Assembly (NCBI GenBank): GCA_037043455.1
Contig: JAWPHD010010320.1
Span: 30,924 to 94,923 of the forward strand
Origin: Cyrtodaria siliqua
Lineage: Eukaryota > Mollusca > Bivalvia > Adapedonta > Hiatellidae
DNA length: 64,000 nt
Direction of reading: 5' to 3'
Position 1 is the stretch's first letter; each line of letters opens with the position of its first letter. A program made the translations under genes and the position numbers. Shown piece after piece: positions 45,362 through 55,925 of this stretch. A model generated the notes under the pieces. That model was not told the DNA's origin. It was given only the letters and a program-made list of their open reading frames with translations, and ran no database searches.

Positions 45362-46234
45362 CTATAGCAATTTTTGTTAATTCAAGGGCAATAACTCCAG
45401 TGTTAGTGGTCCAATCTGGCTTGTTTTTGAACTCGTTTAGGTTTTCATTGATATTAACAATCTTGTTAGGTTTGGTAAAAATTGAATGAAAACGAAGGTG
45501 GTAGAGTGTTGACATCAAAATGTTAACACATTTTTCAATAATTCAAGGGAAATAACTCTGGTGTTACTGGTCCGATCTGGCTGGTTTTCGAACTCGTCTG
45601 AACTTTCATTAATATTAATAAGCTGGTAAAGTTTGGTAAAGATCGGATGAAAAATGGTGGCGCTAGAGTTTTGACAAGACAAAATATAGCAATTTTTGTT
45701 AATTTAAGGGCAATAACTCCGGTGTTACTGATCCGATATGGCTGGTTTTTGAACTCGTCAAAGGTTTCATTGATATTAACCAGCAGGTAATGTTTGTTAA
45801 AGATCGGACGAAAAACGAAGGTGCTAGAGTGTTGCCATCAAAAAGTTAACACATTTTCCAATAATTCAAGAGCAATAATTCCGATGTTACTTTTTCGATC
45901 TGGCTAATTTTCGAACTTTTCCTAGCTTTCATTGATATTAATATTAATAATCTGGTTAAGTTAAGTAAAGATCGAATGAAAAATGGAGGCGCTAGAGTGT
46001 TGACAAGACAAAATATAGCAATTTTCGTTTATTAAAGGGCAATAACTCCGATGTAATTGGTCCGATCTGGCTGGTTTTCAAACTCTTCCAAGCTTTCATT
46101 GATATTTATAATCTGTTAAAGTTTGGTAAAGATCCGATGAAAAACGAAGGTGCTAGTGTTGACATCAAAAAGTTAACGGACGACGGACAACGGAGGACGG
46201 ACAAAAAAGCCCTATTGGCCAGTAGAGCTAAAAA
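45362..46234 (+). mobile_element. HINE-like tandem-repeat element 'd'
   Basis: About five units of ~160 bp with GGGCAATAACTCCGGTGTTA and GGTAAAGATCGGATGAAAA; then GTTAACGGACGACGGACAA; then TTGGCCAGTAGAGCTAAAAA. The 5' palindrome is not recognisable, so the left end is probably truncated. Confidence 0.68.
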
Positions 46235-46301
46235 CTGCTGTCAATTAAGTCAAACCTTATAAAATTTGGGCTATCCAAGGAAAACGGTCAGTTTCTGTAA
46301 T

Positions 46302-46401
46302 GTGGTTATTTTGAAGATAATTGTCATGTGGTTATTATGAAGATAATTGTCATGTGGTTATTATGAAGATAATTGTAATGTGGTTATTATGAAGATAATT
46401 G
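46302..46401. repeat. ~26-bp minisatellite, 4 copies
   Basis: GTGGTTATTATGAAGATAAT plus TGTCAT in four tandem copies, the first and last with variants. Confidence 0.9.
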
Positions 46402-46644
46402 GCTATTTATAAAAAAGTACAACTCATGTGATCTAAATTACCTTTTCCTGAAAGACTTTATGCGTCTTTTTTTGTTTTTAGGATTATCAACCATCCTACC
46501 CTAAAATTTGACAAAAATGACAAAAGTTTATTGTCTCTGACATTTGATTGATGATATTTTCATAAATATATAAAAAAAAAATACCCTCCCCATAACCATG
46601 GTAAACTATATTTTTACAGAAAAAATCGGTAAAACAATTAATAA

Positions 46645-49600
46645 ACAAGAGGGCCATGATGGCCCTATATCGCTCACCTGAGTTAATTTGAACCAATAAA
46701 AGAGGGCCAGGGCCAAGATGGCCCTAAAGCGATCATCTGAGTACTGGCACATTATCGAACTTCTTCGAAATCTTATGGTCCTATACAATCTGTGCAAGTT
46801 TGGTTAAGGTTGTTCAAGAAATGTGGGCTCTGTTGTGTATAACAACATTGATATAGACAGTTTAAGACACTGACAAAGTTTGGTAAAGATCGAATATAAA
46901 ATGAAGGTGCTAGAGAATAACACCTTGGGCAGAGCCAAATGTGACCCCAGGGCTACATGTGATATATGAGAGCTGTGTGCTTTGTGGTTTTAGAGAAGAA
47001 GATTTTTTAAGTTTTTCCCTATACAAGTCTATGTAAAACTGTGACCGACGGAGTGGGGTCAAATTTTACCCCTGGGTCATCATTTGAACAAACTTGGTAG
47101 AGGACCATAATCTAATAGTAAATTCAAAATATTAAACCTCTGGCTCTTGCAGTTCCAGAGAAGAAGATTTTTTTCAGTTTTTCCCTATACAAGCCTATGT
47201 AAAACTGTGACCCCCGGGGCGGGGCCAAATGTGGCCCCTGGGTCACCATTTGAACAGAATTGGTAGAGGACCATGAGCTTATAGCAAAAGCAAAATATTA
47301 ATCCTCTGGCTCTTGCAGTTTCAGAGAAGAAGGCTTTTTAAGTTTTTCCCTATTCATATCTATGTAAAACTGTGACCCCCAGGGCGGGAACAAATTCGAC
47401 CCCAGGGTCACCATTTGAACAAACTAAGTAGAGAACCATAAGCTGATGCTACATGTAATACATGAGAGCTCAGTGCCATGTGGTTCCAGAGATGAAGATT
47501 TTTTAAGTTTTTCCCTATACAAGCCTATGTAAAACTGTGACCCCCGGGGCGGGGCCAAATGTGACCCCTGGGTCACCATTTGAACAAACTTTGTAAAGGA
47601 CCATAAGCTTATAGTAAATGCAAAATATCAAACCTCAGGCTCTTGCAGTATCCGAGAAGAAGATTTTATAAAAAAAAATCCTATACAAGTCTATGTAAAA
47701 CTGTGGCCCCTGGGGCGGGGACAAATTTGACCCCAGGGTCACCATTTGAACAAACTAAGTAGAGAACCATAAGCTGATGCTACATGTAATACATGAGAGC
47801 TCCGTGCCATGTGGTTCCAGAAAAGAAGATTTTTTTTCAGTTTTTCCCTATACAAGCCTATGTAAAACTGTGACCCCCGGGGCGGGGCCAAATGTGACCC
47901 CTGGGTCACCATTTGAACAAACTTGGTAAAGGACCATAAGCTTATAGTAAATGCAAAATATCAAACCTCTGGCTCTTGCAGTTTCTGAGAAGAAGATTTT
48001 TAAAAAAAAATCCTATATAAGTCTATGTAAAACTGTGACCCCCGGGGCAGGGACAAATTTGACCCCAGGGTCACCATTTGAACAAACTTAGTAGAGGACC
48101 ATAAGCTGATGCTACATGTAATACATGAGACCTCTGTGCCTTGTGGTTTCAGAGAAGAAGATTTTTTAAAGTTTTTTCCTATATGTCTATATGAAAAACA
48201 TGCAAAATCTCAATATACGAACTTTGGACCCCTGGGGCATGGCCATTTTTGACCCCGGGGACTTCATTTGAACAAACTTAATAGTCTAGACGTTGGCGAT
48301 CATTTTAAAAGAAAAACTGTCGATATCTATCCAGCGGTTCTTGAGAAGTAGATTTTTTAAGGTTTCAACCATATATGGTAATGGCGGCCATCTTGGATGT
48401 CGCGCTGACCTAATTTTAACAAATCTAACAAGAGGTCAATGACCTTGAAGCTCTACTGATTGATTTTGATTTCAGGAAGTAGTCGCTACAGACTTGTTTT
48501 TTGAAAAAATATTTTTAGCCGTGGCGGCCATCTTGAATTTCCGGCCAACCTGAAATTTTGATAGGATCAATTAGACATCAAGAGCAACATTCCTTTGAAG
48601 TTTCATGAAAATCTGCCAAGTAGTTTCAAAGGAGTAGTCGCTACAAGTTTTTACTATATAACTCTATGTAAACAAAGATGGCCGCTGGCAGCCATGTTTA
48701 ACGTTGAATCAAAACAATTTTTGACAAGGACCAACATCATATCATGCTGATCATTTTAGAAAAAGTCCCATATCAATATCACTTATAGTTTTCAAGAAGT
48801 AGTCGCTACAAACTTGTATTTTGAAAAATTATTTTTAGCCGTGGCGGCCATCTTGAATTTCCGGCTGACCTGAAATTTTGCTAGGATCAATTAGACATCA
48901 AGAGCAACATTCCTGTGAAGTTTCATGAAAATCCGTCAAGTAGTTTCAGAGGAGTAGTCGCTACAAGTTTTCATTATATAACTCTATGTAAACAAAGATG
49001 GCCGCTGGCAGCCATGTTTAACGTCGAATCAAAACGATTTTCGACAAGGACCAACATCATGTCATGCTGATCATTTTAGAAAAAGTCCCATATCAATATC
49101 TCTTATAGTTTTCAAGAAGTAGTCGCTACAAACTTATTTTTTAAAAATCTATTTTTAGCCATGGCGGCCATCTTGAATTTCCGGCCGACCTGAAATTTTG
49201 CTAGGATCAATTAGACATCAAGAGCAACATACCTGTGAAGTTTCATGAAAATCTGTCAAGTAGTTTCAGAGGAGTAGTCGCTACAAGTTTTCATTATATA
49301 ACTCTATGTAAACAAAGATGGCCGCTGGCAGCCATGTTTAACGTCGAATCAAAACGATTTTCGACAAGGACCAACATCATGTCATGCTGATCATTTTAGA
49401 AAAAGTCTCATAGCAATATCCCTTAGAGTTTTCAAGAAGTAGTCGCTACAAACTTGTTTTTTAAAAACCTATTTTTAGATTAGGCGGCCATCTTGGATTT
49501 CACATCAACATGAATTTTTGCTAGGATCAACTAGACTTCATGGGCAATATTTATGTAAAGTTTCAAGAATATCCATCAAGTAGTTTCAGAGGAGTAGTCG

Positions 49601-49884
49601 CTACAAATAAAAGTTAACGGACGGACGGACAGACGGACGGACAGACGGACAGACGGACGGACGACGGACGCCGCACCACGGCATAAGCTCTGCTGATCTC
49701 TGATCAGTAGAGCTAAAAAGCATTCACCTAAGGATCATCCACGTGAAGTTTGGTCAAAATTAGACAAGAGATTTCTGAGTAGAAGTTATTTGAAGCAAAA
49801 GTTAACGACGGACGACGGACGACGACGGACGAAGAGTGATCCCAATAGCTCACCTTTGAGCCTTCGGCTCAGGTGAGCTAAAAA
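46645..49884 (+). mobile_element. HINE-like element 'e', interrupted by a second one
   Basis: 5' end ACAAGAGGGCCATGATGGCCCT (palindrome within), then CGCTCACCTGAG. Units of 155-176 bp with ATGTAAAACTGTGACCCC follow, at 47031, 47207, 47362, 47527, 47693, 47860 and 48025. After the nested element the 3' part resumes: GTTAACGACGGACGACGGAC and a long hairpin AGCTCACCT-TTGAGCC-ttc-GGCTC-AGGTGAGCT (49847-49879), then AAAA. GCTCACCTGAG at the 5' end is inverted as CTCAGGTGAGC at the 3' end. Non-coding. Confidence 0.75.
48428..49718 (+). mobile_element. HINE-like element nested in 'e'
   Basis: 5' end ACAAGAGGTCAATGACCT, then AGCTCTACTGATTG. Composite units carry AGTAGTCGCTACAA and AAGATGGCCGCTGGCAGCC. 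A long GGACGGACGGACAGACGG microsatellite (about 49615-49670) follows, then CGGCATAAGCTC and a perfect hairpin AGCTCTGCTGATC-tct-GATCAGTAGAGCT, then AAAAA. AGCTCTACTGAT (5') is exactly inverted as ATCAGTAGAGCT (3'). Confidence 0.78.
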
Positions 49885-50059
49885 TACTGGCCTTACGTCA
49901 TCTAACTCAATTTCAAAGATATTTTAGCAAATCCTGGTTTGCTAAATGCATTTATTTATATTAACACATAAAACTGTACCTGGGTACAAATTTAATTATT
50001 AAATTAGGCATAAACATGATAAATTACATGGGTCATGATATTTAAACAAACTTATTTTT

Positions 50060-50338
50060 AAAGTCCCATTATCCCGCCAACAACAGCCAAAGTTTACACC
50101 ATATGAACACCATTTCTAAACCTACTGATAACGAGGTACATAATTATATACAGCTAGTGTAGCTTGCATATTATGAGAATCCAACCCAATAGACACAATA
50201 ATTATAAACAGCTTTAACCAGCCAAGCCGAACCCAAAAACTGGAGTTTAACCTACTTATAATTCTTTTTACACATATATTCAATCATGTGGATTTGTAGT
50301 GTAATTTTTTCGTTATTTGGCAGGTTAGTTTCTTTAAA
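50060..50338. mobile_element. MITE 'P' (TCCCGCCAACA ... GGTTAGTTTCTTTAAA), copy 1
   Basis: Left AAAGTCCCATTATCCCGCCA, right TTGGCAGGTTAGTTTCTTTA, imperfect inverts. The core blocks TTCTAAACCTACTGATAACG and CAGCTTTAACCAGCCAAGCC are shared with 51981, 58640 and 59922. Confidence 0.65.
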
Positions 50339-50719
50339 GTTAACACAGAATCCTTATAACATTAATCAATAATCAGTAGTAGTTTATGTTTTCAATAAAC
50401 ATGTTTTTGTTTCGATTGATAATGCTGTAGATATCCAAACACTAAGGAAAAAGTGGTTTCCTTTATAATATAGGTTCAGTCCTAAAGCAGCAGGCCTGCC
50501 AAATCTCAGGATAAAATCTGAAATTGATTTAGGATTTTTCATTAGCTCATGCCTCTTGGGATAAATCTCCAGAATTAAGACTACAATTTTGGGATTTGTT
50601 TTAAAAATCAAATCTCATTATTTATAACTGTTGACAATTTTAACATATTATTGGCACTTTGGCGAAAAACATTTGTGATATTAATACTTTTAATCTAATT
50701 ACAAAGACACACCTAAAAC
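50339..50719. other. Intron sequence, no recognised feature
   Basis: The ORF at 50384-50611 has no recognisable domain. Confidence 0.45.
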
Positions 50720-51279
50720 CAGTGCCCCAGATAACTTCTGGACCTATTGAGTATTTCACTCATGAAATTAAAATTAATTGAGTGAATTTCAAATTTTCAA
50801 AAATAATAGGGTGATTGGGGATCAAATGTAAAACAAGCAAGGTAACTTACCCGTCTTTATGTCAGCTTTATTGACTTGTTATTCATGGCAGTGGTTTGTC
50901 AATGATTTTAATGGTCTGCGCAACGCAAACGCTTTAAAAAGTAAACAAGAAAACGCCCAGACGACTACACAATAGTATAGACTTATTCAACTATATAGCG
51001 TTCTCATTTACTGCTCCACTTTATCGATAATTATGTAACGTCCCAGTCAAGATAAACACCGGAAGTAAAATCTGCTTTTTGTAAATATTGGAATACGCAC
51101 GAAAACATCAATCCATCAATCGTTTGAACACTTTGACTGTCGATACGCTCGAAAGTTGAAATGTTTGAGTGAAAAGGAAATTGCTTGGGTATCCGATACG
51201 CATATCAGAGAAATTAATTCGGTATTTGGCAATTTTAATTGATTGAAATACGCAGATACGATGCTTATCTGGGGCACTG
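50720..51279. mobile_element. hAT-like MITE (CAGTGCCCCAGATAA ends)
   Basis: TIR CAGTGCCCCAGATAA, inverted at the right as TTATCTGGGGCACTG. CTAAAAC flanks both sides (50713-50719 and 51280-51286), consistent with an ~8-bp duplication with one change. CAGTG ends are usual for hAT. 560 bp, no transposase. Confidence 0.75.
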
Positions 51280-51286
51280 CTAAAAC

Positions 51287-51980
51287 AAACTATTTCTATG
51301 CATGATGTGTAATTCCATTATTTCCTATGGATATCAATAAGTATAGAGTGCAGGAGGGTAATTCTGTGCACCAAATGCACCTATCAATGATAGACAAAAT
51401 GTATAAATTTACAGTCTAATACCCATCCAACATTGAGCAACATTTATGTATAATTCCCTAAGGTCTGCACATATACTTAATATCAAATACCCCTATATTG
51501 GTATCAGGTTCTATCTAATTCCCTACCCTGGTCAGGTGTAATAATTTTGATAGAGCATCTTCAAAAAAACTGTCCAATCAGTGACCAGAAATGACATACA
51601 TAATACATTCTGGTAGGTGATAAACTTGGTCTTTATCCTTGATGTTCACCCAAGTTTACTGTTAAAAATTAAGGTATCTACAATGTGATTCTTTTAAAAC
51701 CCTGCTTATTCATGCAAATTGATTCAATATAGGTACCTTACAAAATCTTGAAAATTATCATCTTTTTACTCTGCCAAAGATTTTTATTTTACTATAGAAC
51801 CTAAGGATAAAAACCGAGTAACACAAATTGTATCACCTACTAAAAATAAGATAAAATCTGAACATCTCTGCATTGAAAAATTATGATATTTATGGTTATG
51901 CCCACCCCAGTTAGGGAAAACATTGACAGGGGCATAAGGTCTGAAAGTAGTCATAAACAGATTCTAGGTAGTTTTGATTT
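51287..51980. other. Intron sequence, no recognised feature
   Basis: Nothing recognised. Confidence 0.45.
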
Positions 51981-52154
51981 AAAGTCCCTATCACACAATC
52001 CACAGGCAAATTTTACAACAGATGTATGTTTCTAAGCCTACTGACAACGAGGTATGAACTTTATAAAGTTACATATTTTGAGAATACAAACTCTGTAGAC
52101 ACCATATGTACTGCTTTAACCAGCATGGAGCTCAACTTGTAAGTGAGATTGAAT

Positions 52155-52490
52155 CGATTGAATTGGGGTGGTTTTACGGTGCACCAACACAAGTAAGGTT
52201 ATATGGCACCAAACAGGGATGAATATGCCAGGCTCATCCTCCATTTACATCTAGATAAAATGGAGAATGGGCCTAGAACCTTCTAACCTGCAGAGATGCT
52301 GCAATTTCTATTGTAGACAATCCATTTACGATGGAGCCACATTTCCACAATTGCATACGCGGTGTCATGAAGAAGACGTTGAATGAGCATGATAAAAAAG
52401 TGACAAAATGAACATGAATGTGGGGTCCCACCCCTCTGCCTCTAGCGGGATTTGCAGTGGTTGTATTCTACCCCGGCAACCACACGGGGA
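52155..52490 (-). mobile_element. SINE-A copy inside MITE P
   Basis: Begins (plus-strand reading) GATTGAATTGGGGTGGTTTT and ends in the head block CCCCGGCAACCACACGGGG. Minus orientation. Confidence 0.65.
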
Positions 52491-52601
52491 AACTTGTAAG
52501 TGAGAAGGTGTCGATTCTTATGTATGGCGGGAGGTATACAGTACTAGTTCTACCCATGAATAAGTGGGTGGTCTTCCTCCACCATCAAACAAACAAATTA
52601 A
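52491..52601 (+). mobile_element. SINE-C 3' part, fused to SINE-A head
   Basis: AACTTGTAAGTGAGAAGGTG, ATGGCGGGAGGTATACAGTA, then ACAAACAAATTAAACC. The normal tRNA-like head of SINE-C is replaced by the SINE-A head in reverse. Confidence 0.55.
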
Positions 52602-52859
52602 ACCAACCAGGTCAAATCCCAAACTGGAGCATCTAATTAAGAGTTACCATCCATACCGTAATTCATTTTACATATATATCACAGGTAGTTTAAGAACCCA
52701 TGAATAAACCTATACATTTAATCAGCACATATACATTAGTATATGCTTATTACATTATTATATGGCCTGAACACCTGGATAAAGTTTTTATAAAGCCTCA
52801 CTCATCGGTTTTGTATGGTAATTTTGCCGTTATTTGTACAATTTAGTTAGTTTCTTTAA

Positions 52860-53487
52860 CGTACCAATGCCACTGGAGTGATTCAGACAAAATTTATTGA
52901 CATTCTAATGTCAAAATTCATCACTAAACAACACCACTAGCATGCTTTTGGACATGAAAATGTTTTTCTTATGCTGAACACTTATATTAAAACAAAACTC
53001 CATCAACGATTATTTTATTTCAATTTAATATATTTTTAAGAATCTGTTTATACCAATTGGATATTCTGAGGCATCCGTTTGTGTAGTATTTTTTCAAATA
53101 TATTTTGGCCTTATTATTCATCTGATTGGCATTTCTTTAGGTTTAAAGTGTCAACACTTTGAAGAAAATCACAAATTTTACTATCTTTTTTTTTTTGTAA
53201 AAAATTGCATAAATATATAAACGAAAATTAAAATAATATCAGTTTGTGCAGTTGACATATGATTAAAACGTGACTGAGCAAGATTAGTAGATGCGCAGCT
53301 TAACCTAGTCCTAATTACGACTGCAACTGGATAAAATAAATTAAATTTACACTTAAAAAAAACCAAAAAGGACACAAATCAAGTCGTGTGCTGAAAATTT
53401 CCATTTAAAAATGTTATTCACACAATTAAAAAAAAAGAAAGCATTTTGTGCAGAAGTTTTGGCAGCCCTGAATATTACTGTACTTAC
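52860..53487. other. ADI1 intron 1, first 630 bp after the donor
   Basis: AT-rich; nothing recognised. The long T/A runs near 53190 and 53355 are simple sequence. Confidence 0.5.
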
Positions 53488-53607
53488 TGTGAAATATAAA
53501 ACACCCAATTCCTTCAACGTGTCCAAGCTGACCAGCTGAGGTGGGTCTAACTGGTGAGGATGTCTCTGATCCACACTAGTGTCATCCATATACCAAGATT
53601 TAACCAT
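53488..53607 (-). CDS. ADI1: ADI1 exon 1 (start of acireductone dioxygenase)
   Basis: Minus strand, start ATG at 53605-53607. It encodes MVKSWYMDDTSVDQRHPHQL, DPPQLVSLDTLKELGVLYFT, then the donor GTAAGT. This matches the eukaryotic ADI1 N-terminus: WYMDD near residue 5, a PH...P stretch, and LxxLGVLYW/F. 40 codons, phase 0. With exons 2 to 4 the ORF is 179 aa with every conserved block in register. It is head to head with the SLC22A18-like gene. ADI1 is normally a housekeeping, broadly expressed gene, which suits a bidirectional promoter. Confidence 0.96.
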
Positions 53608-53776
53608 TTTGTTACTCTATCGACAAGCACAGTTCAAATAAATGTGTGTCAGGGAAGTTCAGAACTGATTATCCGAGTAGATATTTTACCTGTACACCGC
53701 TTACACGTCAAGCAAATTGACACTTCCGGTCGCAACAGTTCACAATGTGGGACACAGCTTTTATCAATTTTGACAG
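53608..53776. promoter_or_regulatory. Probable bidirectional promoter between ADI1 and the SLC22A18-like gene
   Basis: The gap between the ADI1 ATG and a strong plus-strand donor (GACAG|GTAAGA, 53772-53782) is only about 170 bp. It contains CACTTCCGG (53721-53729), i.e. CCGGAAGTG, an ETS/GABP-type site common in bidirectional housekeeping promoters. There is no obvious TATA box. Transcription starts are inferred, not seen. Confidence 0.5.
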
Positions 53777-53944
53777 GTAAGATAACATTATGATTTAAAT
53801 TTGTGTCAGTACGGCTGTAGGTAAATCTTTATTGCATCGCTTTTTATAGTTGTCACACATCAGATCCAGGGGATAAATCTGTGAAACTTCATATTTTGGC
53901 TTGGTCCGAGGTCCACTTCATTTACTATCTCCATAATATTGTGT

Positions 53945-54305
53945 ATGTTTGTTTGTTTGAATGACGTTACAAATTTTTAGCGCATATTCGGCCATATATG
54001 ACGGACGATTTTTTGTGGTAGAGGCAGGCAACCCTATTTTTTTGGGTAGAACCAGTGTATACCTCCAGTCAACAATTTCACTCGCACTTAACTAAATCCG
54101 AGCCTTCTCTGACCTTTTTACGATTTTTGATATTTCATCTGGCTGTGTACAAAGCCGCATAAAAAAAATAATTAAAAAAAGGCTTTTAGGGTCAGAGAAG
54201 GCTCGGATTAGCACTTAACAAGTCGAACTCCCAGTGGGATTCGAACCAGCGGCAGTGAGAGACGAGAAAGTTTTAGATGCAGCGTCTTTACTATCCCGGC
54301 AATGG
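53945..54305 (-). mobile_element. SINE-C containing a nested MITE
   Basis: On the minus strand: box B GGTTCGAATCCC, GTTCTACCCAAAAAAATAG, tail TGTAACGTCATTCAAACA. It is split at 54093-54210 by the MITE. Confidence 0.7.
54093..54210. mobile_element. Mutator-like MITE with 9-bp target duplication
   Basis: Direct repeat GCACTTAAC at 54084-54092 and 54211-54219. TIRs are TAAATCCGAGCCTTCTCTGA (left) and the complement of TAATCCGAGCCTTCTCTGAC (right). 118 bp. A 9-bp duplication fits MULE elements. Confidence 0.8.
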
Positions 54306-54728
54306 AGGCACTTTACATTTGTATAACATTGCTATTAATTACCAAGCCAATGGAATCTCTTCTGAAGTCTGAAATTATCAGGTCAGGTAGGCTATTGTCG
54401 AGATATGTTTGTAACATTCATTGATACAAGATGTTTTCTGAATGGGTAATTGAGTATTCTCGACATTCAGCATATTATTTTAGGGTAGCTAGGACTGGTT
54501 GGCCCGGTGACTGGGTGTTAGTGTTGTTCCGATTAATCAATTTGATCGATCAGTTATGCCTTTGATCTGATTAATCGATTACAATTTTTCATGATCGACT
54601 TTACTCGGTTGTTGAAAATTATGGCTTATTTCATTCTCTTGTACTAATTAAAATGGGTTAAATGTCGGTGTTTGCCTTAAAAAGGGTGCTCGATGCAATA
54701 AATCAGTTTTTAGGTTTGTTACTGACCC

Positions 54729-54826
54729 CCATACAGAAATATTTAGTGTACGTCGGATATTATATATAGGGGGACTCGGCTATTGTATCGCCCCCTATAA
54801 ATCTTACTGATCCCAAATATTTCTGT
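54729..54826. mobile_element. Foldback element (double hairpin)
   Basis: The outer stem CCATACAGAAATATTT/AAATATTTCTGTATGG encloses an inner stem TATAGGGGG/CCCCCTATA. Confidence 0.7.
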
Positions 54827-55925
54827 ATGGTCAACTCAATAACTAATAATGACAGATTGTTAACAGTGACATTCAGAGTAACTTACACAATTTACTTGTC
54901 CCCCGTCAAATTTACTTGTCCCCGCACTTCATGTAAAAGTGATACAAAAAACAAGATCAATCATGAAAGTGACATTACATTCCCTCAGTTGCATTCCACC
55001 AATGAAAACAAGATAGTTTTTATTTGTCATTTACAAGGGGACATCTGTTAATGTCAAACCCTGACGTTAAACACCATGCTTACATATAACCATGGTATTT
55101 GAGCAGTTGTTTCACGATGTTTGTCACGGTAGCATTATAGATGAGGCTTCAAAGCAGCTTTTCAAATATTTTCAATATTGTTGCATTTAAGCATAAGGTT
55201 TATTATTTCATAAGAACTGATTTTAATCCACTAGTTGTTGAGGGAGCGCTGCAGTTTTGTGGTATAGAGAAAATTTAAACAGTGACATCATACGACAACA
55301 AATATATAGACGGCTACATTCATAATTAATGTATTTACCTACCGTAGTTTGTACATACATTAATTATTAATGTGGCATGAATGATAATACAATGTTACAT
55401 TATTTTGTGCCTACCGGTATTTAACATTGTGTATCATATCATCTTATCCAATTTCAGTGTTTTTCCCTTATATAATTGAGACCGAAAAACGGTACCATAA
55501 CGGCAGAAGATGTTTTTACAAAAATTTGGAATGAAAAAATTCCCAATCCTAATTTTTTTTATATATATGTTTTAATATTTAGAGTGAATCTTTAAACAGA
55601 AATAGGGGGAGAATTTATTCTTTAAGGTGAGAGTAATATAATGTGTACATGTGTTTGCAAGTAATTAAGCATACAATATTGCTTTTGTTTGATAGTGAAA
55701 AGCTTAAACAACGCAGATTTTCCCAATTGAATGGGTATCGGTACCATTTCCAAAAGGGTAAAAATATCGCTGAACTTATTTAATAACAACATTAATCAGC
55801 CACTCATCATGTAAGATCCTCTGTTTTAAAGAATCATTTAAAGCTAACCAACCATGTTATATATATTTATATGTAATAGATATTTTGTTCCTGATATTTT
55901 AGGTTACACAACTTGTCCTACTTAG

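Larger units (their letters stand above)
51981..52859. mobile_element. MITE 'P', copy 2, split by SINE sequence
   Basis: Left half 51981-52150 (AAAGTCCCTATC ... GCTTTAACCAGCATGG) and right half from about 52602 (AACCAGGTCAAATCCCAAAC ... TTAGTTTCTTTAA). The gap is filled by SINE-A and SINE-C fragments. Confidence 0.6.
29373..53487 (-). other. ADI1 intron 1 (24.1 kb)
   Basis: Donor ACA|GTAAGT (53482-53487 on the minus strand), acceptor TTTCCAG|ATC. The intron is filled by SINEs, MITEs, minisatellites, remnants of two multicopy gene families and five large tandem-repeat elements. No additional ADI1 exon is needed: exons 1 and 2 join in frame with the family's spacing. Confidence 0.88.
53777..55902 (+). 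other. Proposed 5'UTR intron of the SLC22A18-like gene
   Basis: Donor GTAAGA at 53777, acceptor TTTTAG at 55897-55902. It holds a SINE-C with a nested MITE, a foldback element, and otherwise AT-rich sequence (54305-54728, 54830-55890) with nothing recognised. The intron call depends on the 5'UTR exon being real. Confidence 0.5.
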
